From a virus, in the IMG/VR virus record IMGVR_UViG_3300006752_000033, positions 1 to 54,917 of that record: DNA of 54,917 nucleotides; one strand, written 5' to 3'. Positions within the stretch are counted from its first letter, which is position 1. Each line of letters opens with the position of its first letter. Below the pieces are notes generated by a model. The model searched no databases. It was not told the origin of the DNA and saw only the letters and a program-made list of their open reading frames with translations. A program made the translations under genes and the position numbers. This document shows, one piece after another, positions 35,340-43,282 of the stretch.

Positions 35340-35781
35340 CGCTTACAGTCAGCGTCCAAGTAATTTTTAACGTATCCGCGGCAGCCTTATTCACTACTGA
35401 GAATACTGTTCTGCAAAGCAGATCACCACCAGTAACGTTATTCAAGACACCGGCTTCAACGACAGCACCAGTACCAGTACCAGCAGGAAAATCTCCGACA
35501 TAGGTAATAGTATTACTGGAAACGGTTGTTGATGTAAGAGCGACTCGACCAAGTTCCACTCCAAGGGTACTATCACCAGCTGCAGCAGCAGTGTTGTCAG
35601 AACCAACAGCCATGTGAGACATGACAGTTGTAGTAGCGTCTTTCATACGCTCGGTGATATAATCAAGACCGTCACTAACAACAACGTTAGTCGTATCTTC
35701 TGTGTGAATAAGGTTGCCTTCCTTATCAAACTGTTGAATGGTCAAACGACCTTTGGCATTTAAGGCAGTAGAATGTTGCAT
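35332..35781 (-). CDS. Conserved structural-type protein upstream of gp8
   Basis: This 149-residue protein starts MQHSTALNAKGRLTIQQFDK and contains VVVSDGLDYITERMKD, 'MSHMAVGSDNTAAAAGD', LGRVALTSTT and a terminal strand (LKITWTLTVSD). This plan (N-terminal strand, helix, 'xxxMAVGxxxTxxxxxxTxLxxExxR') is widespread among tailed-phage tail-tip and collar proteins, but the function is not established. It has AAAGGAG before the ATG and an exact late octamer further upstream. Its stop pairs with the gp8 ribosome site. Confidence 0.8.
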   Translation of the reverse strand: MQHSTALNAKGRLTIQQFDKEGNLIHTEDTTNVVVSDGLDYITERMKDATTTVMSHMAVGSDNTAAAAGDSTLGVELGRVALTSTTVSSNTITYVGDFPAGTGTGAVVEAGVLNNVTGGDLLCRTVFSVVNKAAADTLKITWTLTVSDS

Positions 35782-35821
35782 TTGTATCTCCTTTGGGGAT
35801 TTGTTTTGCCTGTGATCTTCT

Positions 35822-35829
35822 TATTTATA
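35822..35829 (-). promoter_or_regulatory. T4-type late promoter for the gene at 35332-35781 (and gp8)
   Basis: The minus strand reads TATAAATA exactly, 40 bases before the ATG and just upstream of the gp7-like stop region. The predicted leader of about 35 nt contains AAAGGAG. Confidence 0.65.
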
Positions 35830-35835
35830 ATGTTT

Positions 35836-38800
35836 CTAGAAGTTAATTACGGAATCTGCAACATAATCTTCAGCAAAATATGTTAAGTCTTCCATATAAG
35901 ATTGAGATATTAAACTACCACTATCAGCGGCACCAAATGTATCCGTAGTTCCGGTAGTAATATCAAATTCTGTTGATTCATTTACATTTGGAGTTTCTGT
36001 CGGTGAAGTCGCTACTTCAAAACTTGTGCCATCTCCGAATGCGATTGTATCACTCGGTCCAACACCAATGTCAAATTTGTCTAGGGAGTCAGCCAGTGCA
36101 AATGTATCTGTGGTAACTGGTTGAGCTTCAACCGATGGGATGTCCTGCATGTTCATCGTATCAACAGCAGTTGTAGTCACATCAAATTCTGTAGAATCAT
36201 CTACATCGTATGTGTCAGTAACAGGTCTGGTGACATCAAACACAGTAGAGTCATCGATGTTAATGGTGTCTGACTGTTCTGTAGTTATCTCAAATCGATC
36301 AAACGCATCAGCAAACAAGATATCTTCTGCAAGAACCCTATTCAATTCTGGCACTGCCGTGTCATCTATAGTTACAGATTCTTCGTCAAAGTCTGTCGGA
36401 GAAGTTCTGAAGAAAATGAAGGCGACTGTAATACTCGAATCGTCTAAAGTTATTTCGTCTCCACTCGGAATTACTCGGCGCACATAATCGTCGGCAGAAT
36501 CTGGATTTTGGAGGAAGTATGGGTCTCCGGTAAGTGTACCATCTGAAGTAGCATATAATCCATCTACAGGAGAAACGCCACCTGCAACTTCGATGTGAAC
36601 ACTTAAACTAGAAACAGCATCATCTATAAAGACAAGTGTTGTTCCTCTCTCTGGGTCTGCATCTAAAACCAATGCATAATCTTCTAAGAAATAGTCGGTA
36701 GCATATCCGCCAGTAGTAGTGGAGTCAAGCACCATCTCAATATCTTTGAATGGGTTTCCTTGTTCTACATAGTCTTCTAAGAAGTAATCACCATTCGCAA
36801 ATCTTTCTATGTAATCATCTTCCCTATCCCCGTGGACAAAGAAGTATGGAGCTCCCAAGATAGTTCCATCCTCGGTAGCGTAGACGTTTTGTACTTCCGT
36901 ACCTTGCAGTGTATAGGGCCCAAACTCATCTGACAATTCAAAGGAATCGGTTTTGCCCTGAGTAACATCAAATTTGTTGACCACCACTCCGATATTTTGT
37001 CTGGTTGACAGACCATCGCCTGGGAATATCGAATCCGAAATCGAGGGTTTGTGCATATCTTTCGCAAAGTCATCATCCGAAATCAATATCTCTTCAATTT
37101 CTGGATATTTGAAGAACATGTAGACATCAGTCTCAACAACAAAGTTTGAGGACAAATCAACATCTTGTTTAATCTGCAAGTTTCCAAAGACACCAAATCC
37201 AATTGGGTGAGCAGCTCTTTTGACATACCCATCCCATTCGGCCTGAGGTCTTTCACTCTCAATTTCATATGAGAAGTGTTGGTAAATTCTGTTATCAAAT
37301 ACTTTGTTTGCATCTGACAAGAAACTTCCGGCGTCTTTAAACACACCAGCGAGAAGCGCATTATATCCAGTGGTTACGTCGATTGTACAAGTTTGATCTG
37401 AGTCAGAAACAATATCAAATTTGAAGTCAGCTCTGTAGTATCCAGCGCCAACAGCAATTACTTCAAATTCACTTGGGTATCCGTTGTCACTTAAAGCAGT
37501 AACTTTGATATATCCATTATTAGTGGCGCCACTAATCGTGTAGTCTTCTAAGAAGTAATCTATAGCATACTGGCCAAGAGTTGATCCTGTTTCCGATACT
37601 TTGAAAGTATCACCAATATTAAAACCACCATTCGTAGTAGAAGATGATGGAGATATTGTATTGAAAGTAGAACCATTTAAAACTCTAGTAGGAAAAGCCT
37701 TTAATTCTTCTTCACCTTCTAATGTGATATAAGAAAACAGATTAGCAACGTTTATTTTGAGTTCTGGTGGGTTGTTATATCCAATCCCTCTAGCGTTTGA
37801 GATGAACGAGGTAGAAGTGACAACACCATCAGTTATTCTTGTTGAAATGGCTGCATCGGATAAGATAGTATCAGCTGGGTTTGGTTTAATCGTCACGCCA
37901 GGATTTGCACTAAATCCAGTACCACCATCAGTAATTAGAACGTGGTCTATCTTACCAGAAGTAATTGTGCCAACTTTAAACTTTACGGGAGGCGTTCCAG
38001 CGCCCCCAAATACCGTTGTTGGTATTTCAAAAATTTCACCAAGAACATAATTACTGCCAACTGAATTAACAGTGACACTATCTATGGAGTTTCCTTGGAT
38101 TACTACTTCAAATTCTGCGCCAGTGCTTGATGTTGTCTTGTGGTCATCAAAAGATAGGAATCGAAACTTTGAGGTTCCGTTCAAGACTTCTCCACTTTCA
38201 TGTGTGGGTCCAGTACCAGACGAATCAGTTGTCCCTTCGTTTACAGTAACGTACAGTTTACCGTTTGCCGTGACATACGTCCCTTTTGGATACTCAACAT
38301 TATTTTGATATTCAACATCTAGATAAGATGTGTAATCGGACTCGGTAATTGTGTATGTTCCATCGACTACGCTGGAACTGGGATTTTCAAAAATTCCACC
38401 AGTACCAGTGCCGGTTATCGTGCCAACGTTACCGCAGACATAAGCAAACAACTGATCGTCATATCCATCTTGTCCAACGCCGGGCCCAACCAGAGTAAAA
38501 CTGGGAGGTAAGTCCAATACCAACTCAAATGTTTGCGGGTTGGTGTATGATATTTTTGTAGCTCGTTTTACTGTAGTAGTTTTAATTAAATTCTGTGTAG
38601 AAGCCCCCTCGGAAACAGAATAGTGGAGGTCGATTCTCCTGCCTTCCAACTCCAAGGGGTTGTTTGGATTCGATTCTGATTCAAAAACTTTAATAACATA
38701 GTCTTGAGTAAATTGGTTTGATGAAGGTCTAAGAATAAATTGACCAGAGTTTACTACACCCACATCTTCGTTGTACAGAGCTTTGAATAGATATTTGATC

Positions 38801-39699
38801 GCTTCTGGACTACCCTTTGCAGTATAGAACGAATTGATATCTTTGATAACTCTTGATAACTTTGCGCTCTGTTTCAGAGGAAAGTCTTTAGCATAGTCTT
38901 TGAAAAATTCTATTAGGAAATTGTCATCGGTGATTGGACTACCATCATCGTTAAAGTCAACATCAAGTTTGCTAAGAAAATCTTGAAGTACCTTCAATGG
39001 TCCGTGATTGGTACTGTCCGATGTATTTGTTTGTTCTAAGAACTGATAGTATTTTTCAAAGAAAGTCTTAAAGAGCGGGAAGTCTACTTGCAAAACTTCT
39101 GGAAGTTGGTTTCCGACAAATGGAGAAATTTTTGGTTGAACGTAAACGTCACCAGCATTTAATTTTGATATTGTAGAACTTAATATTGCTGTCGTTCCAC
39201 CATTGATTTTTGTTATCTGAGCGGTGATCGGGTCTTCATCTATGTTTCCACCAATCAAATTCGGTTGGATTGTTATTGTGTCACCAACCGTATATGAAGA
39301 GTTTCCTCTGGAAGCAGTAACAAGACTTACTGAACCAAAGGAATCGATGGTGACATTGACAGTCATACCTTCGCCATCCGTTGAATCGGATTCTACTGGA
39401 ATACTGTCATGGTATCCAAAACCATATAAAGCAAGACCAGAAGTGATTCCATATTGTGAGGGAAACCCAACAATGTATGGTGTAGGTGGTGTAGTGTATC
39501 CGTCGCCCGATTCTGTTATAGTTACGGAAGATATGCTTCCAAAACTGTCAAGAGAAACCGTTCCCGTTGCTTGAACGAGATTTCCGTGGCCCCTATCTGG
39601 AGGAGGAATTACTAATCCAGGCGACCCAAAATAAAATTCGCCGGCAGAATCTATAGAAATAGATTCAATGAATTCTTTGAATGTAGAAACTTTATTCAT
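35836..39699 (-). CDS. 7: gp7-like baseplate wedge protein, enlarged and repeat-rich
   Basis: The recognisable core, around residues 190-330, matches the C-terminal part of T4 gp7: DFPLFKTFFEKYYQFLEQ, 'KLSRVIKDINSFYTAKGSPEAIKYLFKALYNEDV' (compare the T4 STKGIEASYKFLFKVLYNEEV). Further on, KRAAHPIGFGVFGNL equals the gp7 VHPVGFGF element. Added parts are Gly-Tyr modules near the N-terminus and around 37740-38130, a 'GPTHESG' unit near 38150-38300, three YFLEDY elements, and C-terminal 18-19-residue repeats of the TDTFxxxDSxxFDVTT type. Length is 1287 against 1032 in T4. It overlaps gp6 by 8 bases. Confidence 0.85.
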   Translation of the reverse strand: MNKVSTFKEFIESISIDSAGEFYFGSPGLVIPPPDRGHGNLVQATGTVSLDSFGSISSVTITESGDGYTTPPTPYIVGFPSQYGITSGLALYGFGYHDSIPVESDSTDGEGMTVNVTIDSFGSVSLVTASRGNSSYTVGDTITIQPNLIGGNIDEDPITAQITKINGGTTAILSSTISKLNAGDVYVQPKISPFVGNQLPEVLQVDFPLFKTFFEKYYQFLEQTNTSDSTNHGPLKVLQDFLSKLDVDFNDDGSPITDDNFLIEFFKDYAKDFPLKQSAKLSRVIKDINSFYTAKGSPEAIKYLFKALYNEDVGVVNSGQFILRPSSNQFTQDYVIKVFESESNPNNPLELEGRRIDLHYSVSEGASTQNLIKTTTVKRATKISYTNPQTFELVLDLPPSFTLVGPGVGQDGYDDQLFAYVCGNVGTITGTGTGGIFENPSSSVVDGTYTITESDYTSYLDVEYQNNVEYPKGTYVTANGKLYVTVNEGTTDSSGTGPTHESGEVLNGTSKFRFLSFDDHKTTSSTGAEFEVVIQGNSIDSVTVNSVGSNYVLGEIFEIPTTVFGGAGTPPVKFKVGTITSGKIDHVLITDGGTGFSANPGVTIKPNPADTILSDAAISTRITDGVVTSTSFISNARGIGYNNPPELKINVANLFSYITLEGEEELKAFPTRVLNGSTFNTISPSSSTTNGGFNIGDTFKVSETGSTLGQYAIDYFLEDYTISGATNNGYIKVTALSDNGYPSEFEVIAVGAGYYRADFKFDIVSDSDQTCTIDVTTGYNALLAGVFKDAGSFLSDANKVFDNRIYQHFSYEIESERPQAEWDGYVKRAAHPIGFGVFGNLQIKQDVDLSSNFVVETDVYMFFKYPEIEEILISDDDFAKDMHKPSISDSIFPGDGLSTRQNIGVVVNKFDVTQGKTDSFELSDEFGPYTLQGTEVQNVYATEDGTILGAPYFFVHGDREDDYIERFANGDYFLEDYVEQGNPFKDIEMVLDSTTTGGYATDYFLEDYALVLDADPERGTTLVFIDDAVSSLSVHIEVAGGVSPVDGLYATSDGTLTGDPYFLQNPDSADDYVRRVIPSGDEITLDDSSITVAFIFFRTSPTDFDEESVTIDDTAVPELNRVLAEDILFADAFDRFEITTEQSDTINIDDSTVFDVTRPVTDTYDVDDSTEFDVTTTAVDTMNMQDIPSVEAQPVTTDTFALADSLDKFDIGVGPSDTIAFGDGTSFEVATSPTETPNVNESTEFDITTGTTDTFGAADSGSLISQSYMEDLTYFAEDYVADSVINF

Positions 39700-41605
39700 C
39701 GGATACTCTTGGGATCATTGTTACTGATAGTCCCCGCCTAATATTAGCAACAACATCTTCAGAAGAATCATCCAACTGCAAAATAATATTCTTAGCAGGG
39801 AAAGCTTCAACCGCGTAATCTGCTTCTTCTGTTGACCTAACAAGAATATCAACCGATATATTTCTAGCAGATTCATGTGGAGTACAGATAATTCTCAATT
39901 CGTTGTTAGCAAGACCAGTAATGTTTTCAATGATGATACCAGTGATATCAATCTTTCCTGTATCATAATCTACTGTACCAACATCCTGCGCCAAAATCTC
40001 TCCTGTCGCCTTACTTTTGAGAACGAGTGTACCTGTACCACTGTATACTGGAGCAACAACGGTTGGATTGGGTACATCACCCAGAGACACTTCTGTCCTA
40101 GAACCATTTAGATTTACAGTAAAATAATTTGATCTTATTGCTAAAGGCATAATTTTGTTATTGAACGTTGCCTCATATCTAGTACTGGTTGAGTATGTGG
40201 GAGCAATCTTCTTAATAAGTCTCATCTCAACGTTAGTCGCAACAATAGAATCAGAAACCAATCCAATCTCTCTAGTCAGTTTGGAAAGATAGAAGTTCTT
40301 TTTTAACTGATTAACTTGAGCGTCAAAGAAATTTTCTATCCGAGCAACAATCAAAGATTTAAGTGCATCAGAAGACAACGTTGTAAGTTTATCATCGAAT
40401 GTGGCAGTAACTCCCAATCCCAACTGTACATATTCTGGGTCAACAAATTCTGGAAGTAGTCCAACCGGCATTCTTGGTTCTAGTACACCATTAAGAATAG
40501 TTTGTTTGTCTGCGTCACTGATTACATATCCTTGTTGTGGTTGCATTGAAATAAACACTTTGCCGTAAATGGCAGGAATGTTATCTTCCCCACCCCAGAC
40601 TGACACGGACTTGATATTTGGATTAGAGTTTTTAATTGTTGTTTCGTAATCCGTTTTTGTTATTGTCCTTCCCTTTGCAGCATTGAAACGAGGAGCGTTA
40701 AATCTTATACTGTCAGCAGTTTCCGCTTCAAATCCGCCGGCTGATGCATCAACTAAAGTACCATTGATTGTCTCGCCGGTTCCAGTGAGATTGGACGGGT
40801 AGTTAAATACTCTAGCACCGTTAGCAAGAGAACCGTTAGTAACTATATAATCTACGATTGCGATATTACCAGCTTCTAATTTTTTACCAAGAACACCATC
40901 ACCAAATAGAATTTGATAATACCCGTCTGTTCTTTCTTCAATATAAAAAACGCTTGAGGTTGATGTAACTTCTAATACATTAGATGCAACGGTAAATGTT
41001 TCCGTAGATTGATTTGAAATGGAATTCTGGACTCTAACCCTAATTGTAGTAGTGTCTACATTATCGTTTATCAGAACAACTGGTCCAGAAAAATTTAAAC
41101 TGTTAATAATTTCTGAAGTGGTGGTTCTTGTTCCTTCAACCAACCTGACATTTTCAAATCTAAATGCTGGCACATCATCTATCACCGATTTTGTTACGGT
41201 ATAATCTTCTGATGGAATAAAATTATAAGAAATGCCGTTGACGCTACTAGAAAAAAGTTTATCCTTTTGCAGAGTCAACGTAGAACTAGTGTACAAGGAT
41301 GAGGGGAATACGGTGATATTCATAACAGCGGCGGCCGCTCGAGCCGATCTGGGGGTATACCCCATAGTCTTAGCAATGGATACAACCGAGTTTCTTTTTA
41401 CAGCAGAATCAAGAAAGGCTTCGTTTGAAACCATGTGTGCAAGTACCGCATTGTAGTGCGTGTTATATGCAAGTAAGTCCACAAGAGTAGAAAGTCCAGA
41501 CGCTTCAAAATTGTAGTCTGAGAATTCATCCTGATTCTGCAAAAAGGTTCGTAGACTACTCCTAATTCTTTCGTAGTCTAATTCTGTGACATTCTTAACT
41601 GCCAT
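39692..41605 (-). CDS. 6: gp6 baseplate wedge protein
   Basis: This 637-residue protein (T4 gp6 is 660) starts with the family segment VTELDYERIRSSLRTFLQNQ and continues 'FSDYNFEASGLSTLVDLLAYNTHYNAVLAH', NEAFLDSAVKRNSVVSIAKT and GYTPRSARAA. The middle has TGETINGTLVDASAGGFEAE and 'RFNAPRFNAAKGRTITKTDYE', again typical. Gp6 dimers form the continuous inner ring that drives the dome-to-star switch of the baseplate. AAGG precedes the ATG. It lies between PAAR/gp25 and gp7, the T4 order. Confidence 0.96.
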   Translation of the reverse strand: MAVKNVTELDYERIRSSLRTFLQNQDEFSDYNFEASGLSTLVDLLAYNTHYNAVLAHMVSNEAFLDSAVKRNSVVSIAKTMGYTPRSARAAAAVMNITVFPSSLYTSSTLTLQKDKLFSSSVNGISYNFIPSEDYTVTKSVIDDVPAFRFENVRLVEGTRTTTSEIINSLNFSGPVVLINDNVDTTTIRVRVQNSISNQSTETFTVASNVLEVTSTSSVFYIEERTDGYYQILFGDGVLGKKLEAGNIAIVDYIVTNGSLANGARVFNYPSNLTGTGETINGTLVDASAGGFEAETADSIRFNAPRFNAAKGRTITKTDYETTIKNSNPNIKSVSVWGGEDNIPAIYGKVFISMQPQQGYVISDADKQTILNGVLEPRMPVGLLPEFVDPEYVQLGLGVTATFDDKLTTLSSDALKSLIVARIENFFDAQVNQLKKNFYLSKLTREIGLVSDSIVATNVEMRLIKKIAPTYSTSTRYEATFNNKIMPLAIRSNYFTVNLNGSRTEVSLGDVPNPTVVAPVYSGTGTLVLKSKATGEILAQDVGTVDYDTGKIDITGIIIENITGLANNELRIICTPHESARNISVDILVRSTEEADYAVEAFPAKNIILQLDDSSEDVVANIRRGLSVTMIPRVSDE

Positions 41606-41619
41606 CTTATTTTACCTTA

Positions 41620-41913
41620 TTATATTGTTACAGTTGTAGAAAGTGTTTTGGGCGCAGCAGGATCAATACCATCTCCGCATGATGCAGCAGAACTCTGTGT
41701 TGCGATTCTTAAACCGTTGATTAGGACTGTAGACGGACCCAAATTAGTATCTATTGTTATTGGCGCCGTGTGAGTGCCGTGTGGTGCTACAACGCTACCC
41801 TCAAGAATTGGTGTACTACCATTAATAGTAACGTTGCAAGGAATGGGAGTAATTGCACCATTCCCCTCGGTTGCGTTAAAAGTAAAGCCCGGAGAAATCC
41901 AAATAAATGCCAT
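41620..41913 (-). CDS. 5.4: PAAR-repeat spike-tip protein (gp5.4-like)
   Basis: This 97-residue protein shows the PAAR plan of short beta hairpins with metal ligands: Cys in ITPIPCNVTINGS, His in VVAPHGTHTAPI and Cys in SAASCGDGIDP, plus the VLINGLRIAT strand. PAAR proteins bind a metal ion and form the sharp tip on the central spike; in T4 this is gp5.4, encoded between gp5 and gp6. Here it lies between gp25 and gp6, close to gp5-like. Its ATG overlaps the gp25 stop (TAATG). Gene-length and layout agree with T4 (97 residues). Confidence 0.85.
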   Translation of the reverse strand: MAFIWISPGFTFNATEGNGAITPIPCNVTINGSTPILEGSVVAPHGTHTAPITIDTNLGPSTVLINGLRIATQSSAASCGDGIDPAAPKTLSTTVTI

Positions 41914-42317
41914 TATCTCAACCTCTCCAAGACAGTTTCTAATGTTTGCACACCCTGTATACCAATAATAAAAAATGAAATAACTATATCATATTCCAGC
42001 GTGTCAAGATTCGGGTCACACAATATTGATTCGATACGCACTCTGGGTTCAAAGTTATCGATTGTAGTTTTTATCTCATCCTGCAATCTAGAAGAAGTCT
42101 CATTGCTAAAATTATCAAACAATAATGATCTTATGTTACTTCCGAATTCTGGGTTGAATGGTTTTTCATAATACTGTGTATTGAGTAACAATTTCAAAGC
42201 TTGTTTCACAGCAGAAACATCCACCTTCTTTGAGATGTCCAGTGTATTCGGATTTCTTGTAAAAGATATATCGATATCTTTATAAATCTTCGTCGGATTG
42301 TTTTGTGTTATAGGCAT
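41913..42317 (-). CDS. 25: gp25 baseplate wedge protein (lysozyme-like fold)
   Basis: This 134-residue protein (T4 gp25 is 132) has the signature IYKDIDISFTRNPNTLDI, 'VKQALKLLLNTQYYEKPFNPEFGSNIRSLLFD', RLQDEIKTTIDNFEPRV and DLDTLEYDIVISFFI-type end. The EPR motif in 'NFEPRVRI' is the conserved gp25 core. Gp25 joins gp6 and gp53 in the inner wedge and starts sheath assembly. There is no ribosome site; an exact TATAAATA ends five bases before the ATG, which would put the transcript start at or next to the A of the ATG. Confidence 0.95.
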   Translation of the reverse strand: MPITQNNPTKIYKDIDISFTRNPNTLDISKKVDVSAVKQALKLLLNTQYYEKPFNPEFGSNIRSLLFDNFSNETSSRLQDEIKTTIDNFEPRVRIESILCDPNLDTLEYDIVISFFIIGIQGVQTLETVLERLR

Positions 42318-42322
42318 GATAC

Positions 42323-42330
42323 TATTTATA
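42323..42330 (-). promoter_or_regulatory. T4-type late promoter abutting gp25
   Basis: The minus strand reads TATAAATAGTATCATG. In T4 the octamer covers about -13 to -6, so +1 would be the A of the gp25 start codon, giving a leaderless mRNA for gp25-PAAR-gp6-gp7. Confidence 0.6.
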
Positions 42331-42335
42331 CTCTT

Positions 42336-43271
42336 TTAGAGGTCACCGCAGGAACATTTGTCATCAGCTTCATCTTTGATTTTGTCATAATGTTCATGCG
42401 CCTCTAGACCACTGAAATCCAAGTCTTCTAAAGCATCTAATAATTTTGTAATCCAAGGAGAGGCGCCCTCTTCTAATATTTCTTTCAGAGGAATTGGGAA
42501 TCCAAGACCAAATTGTTCGCTGGTTACCTTGACGCCCCCCTTCTTGTCGGCCTCATATTTTGGGATCATATTGCAAAGTCGTTCAAAATCAGAACCGAGA
42601 GCTCTTATAAATCCAGATGGATTCGCAAGAATCTGGTCCAGACTAGGATCAAATCCGCCCCACTTCTTCTGCATTCTTTTAACTTCTTTTTGGAAATTAT
42701 AAGAATCCACTCCCAGTTTATACAGAGCTTTTAACTCATCTGTGAAAGAAGGTCCGCCGCCGACACTTGGCTCTCCTCCAGTGCCCTCACCTTCGCCTAC
42801 CCCCGCCCCCATGGCTTGAATCTCTTTGAACACATCTTCCGATTGAAAGTCTTTCTTGAGACCAGCTCTGAACAGTGCATAGTCAACGACCCACTTAACA
42901 ACAATTGCGGGAATACCCAAGAAGTTGGATATTTTATCGACTAACAAATCTACTAGTTCGTCAAATTGCTCAGAAAGTTCATCGATTTGATCTGATAACT
43001 CTTCAAAGAATTCACCAACCGCATTACATGGATTTTCCATCGCAGCGATTTCATCGATCTGTTTATCAATCGATTCGCTAGAGTATGGGTATGCAAGAGG
43101 ATCGTCTTCTGGCGGCCCGACGAGCTCCTTATCTACATCGGGCACCCCAACTTCAATTGGAACCCTAGGCTTTGCTGGTTTGATGCCAGACACCTTGTCC
43201 TTCGACGCAGAAGAATTTGGTGAGTCTTTCTTGCCAGGAAAAGGTGGAGTTGTTATAAAAATTCCTACCAT
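42336..43271 (-). CDS. Conserved hypothetical baseplate-region protein
   Basis: This 311-residue protein has a Pro/Lys/Ser-rich N-terminus (residues 5-60), a coiled-coil segment (FFEELSDQIDELSEQFDELVDLLVD) shown here as ELSDQIDELSEQFDEL, then 'FLGIPAIVVKWVVDYALFRAG', a Gly-rich linker (GAGVGEGEGTGGEPSVGGG) and a helical C-terminal half with YNFQKEVKRMQKKWGGF. The last residues contain a small cysteine pair (CSCGDL). Genes of this kind lie between gp5 and gp25 in marine T4-like phages. A structural role in hub or wedge is plausible, but nothing in the sequence names it. Confidence 0.75.
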   Translation of the reverse strand: MVGIFITTPPFPGKKDSPNSSASKDKVSGIKPAKPRVPIEVGVPDVDKELVGPPEDDPLAYPYSSESIDKQIDEIAAMENPCNAVGEFFEELSDQIDELSEQFDELVDLLVDKISNFLGIPAIVVKWVVDYALFRAGLKKDFQSEDVFKEIQAMGAGVGEGEGTGGEPSVGGGPSFTDELKALYKLGVDSYNFQKEVKRMQKKWGGFDPSLDQILANPSGFIRALGSDFERLCNMIPKYEADKKGGVKVTSEQFGLGFPIPLKEILEEGASPWITKLLDALEDLDFSGLEAHEHYDKIKDEADDKCSCGDL

Positions 43272-43282
43272 ATGACTATTCC

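Noticed and set aside
41913-42317. gp25 as a lytic lysozyme
   Set aside because: Gp25-type proteins have a lysozyme-like fold but act structurally in the baseplate; nothing here indicates enzyme activity.
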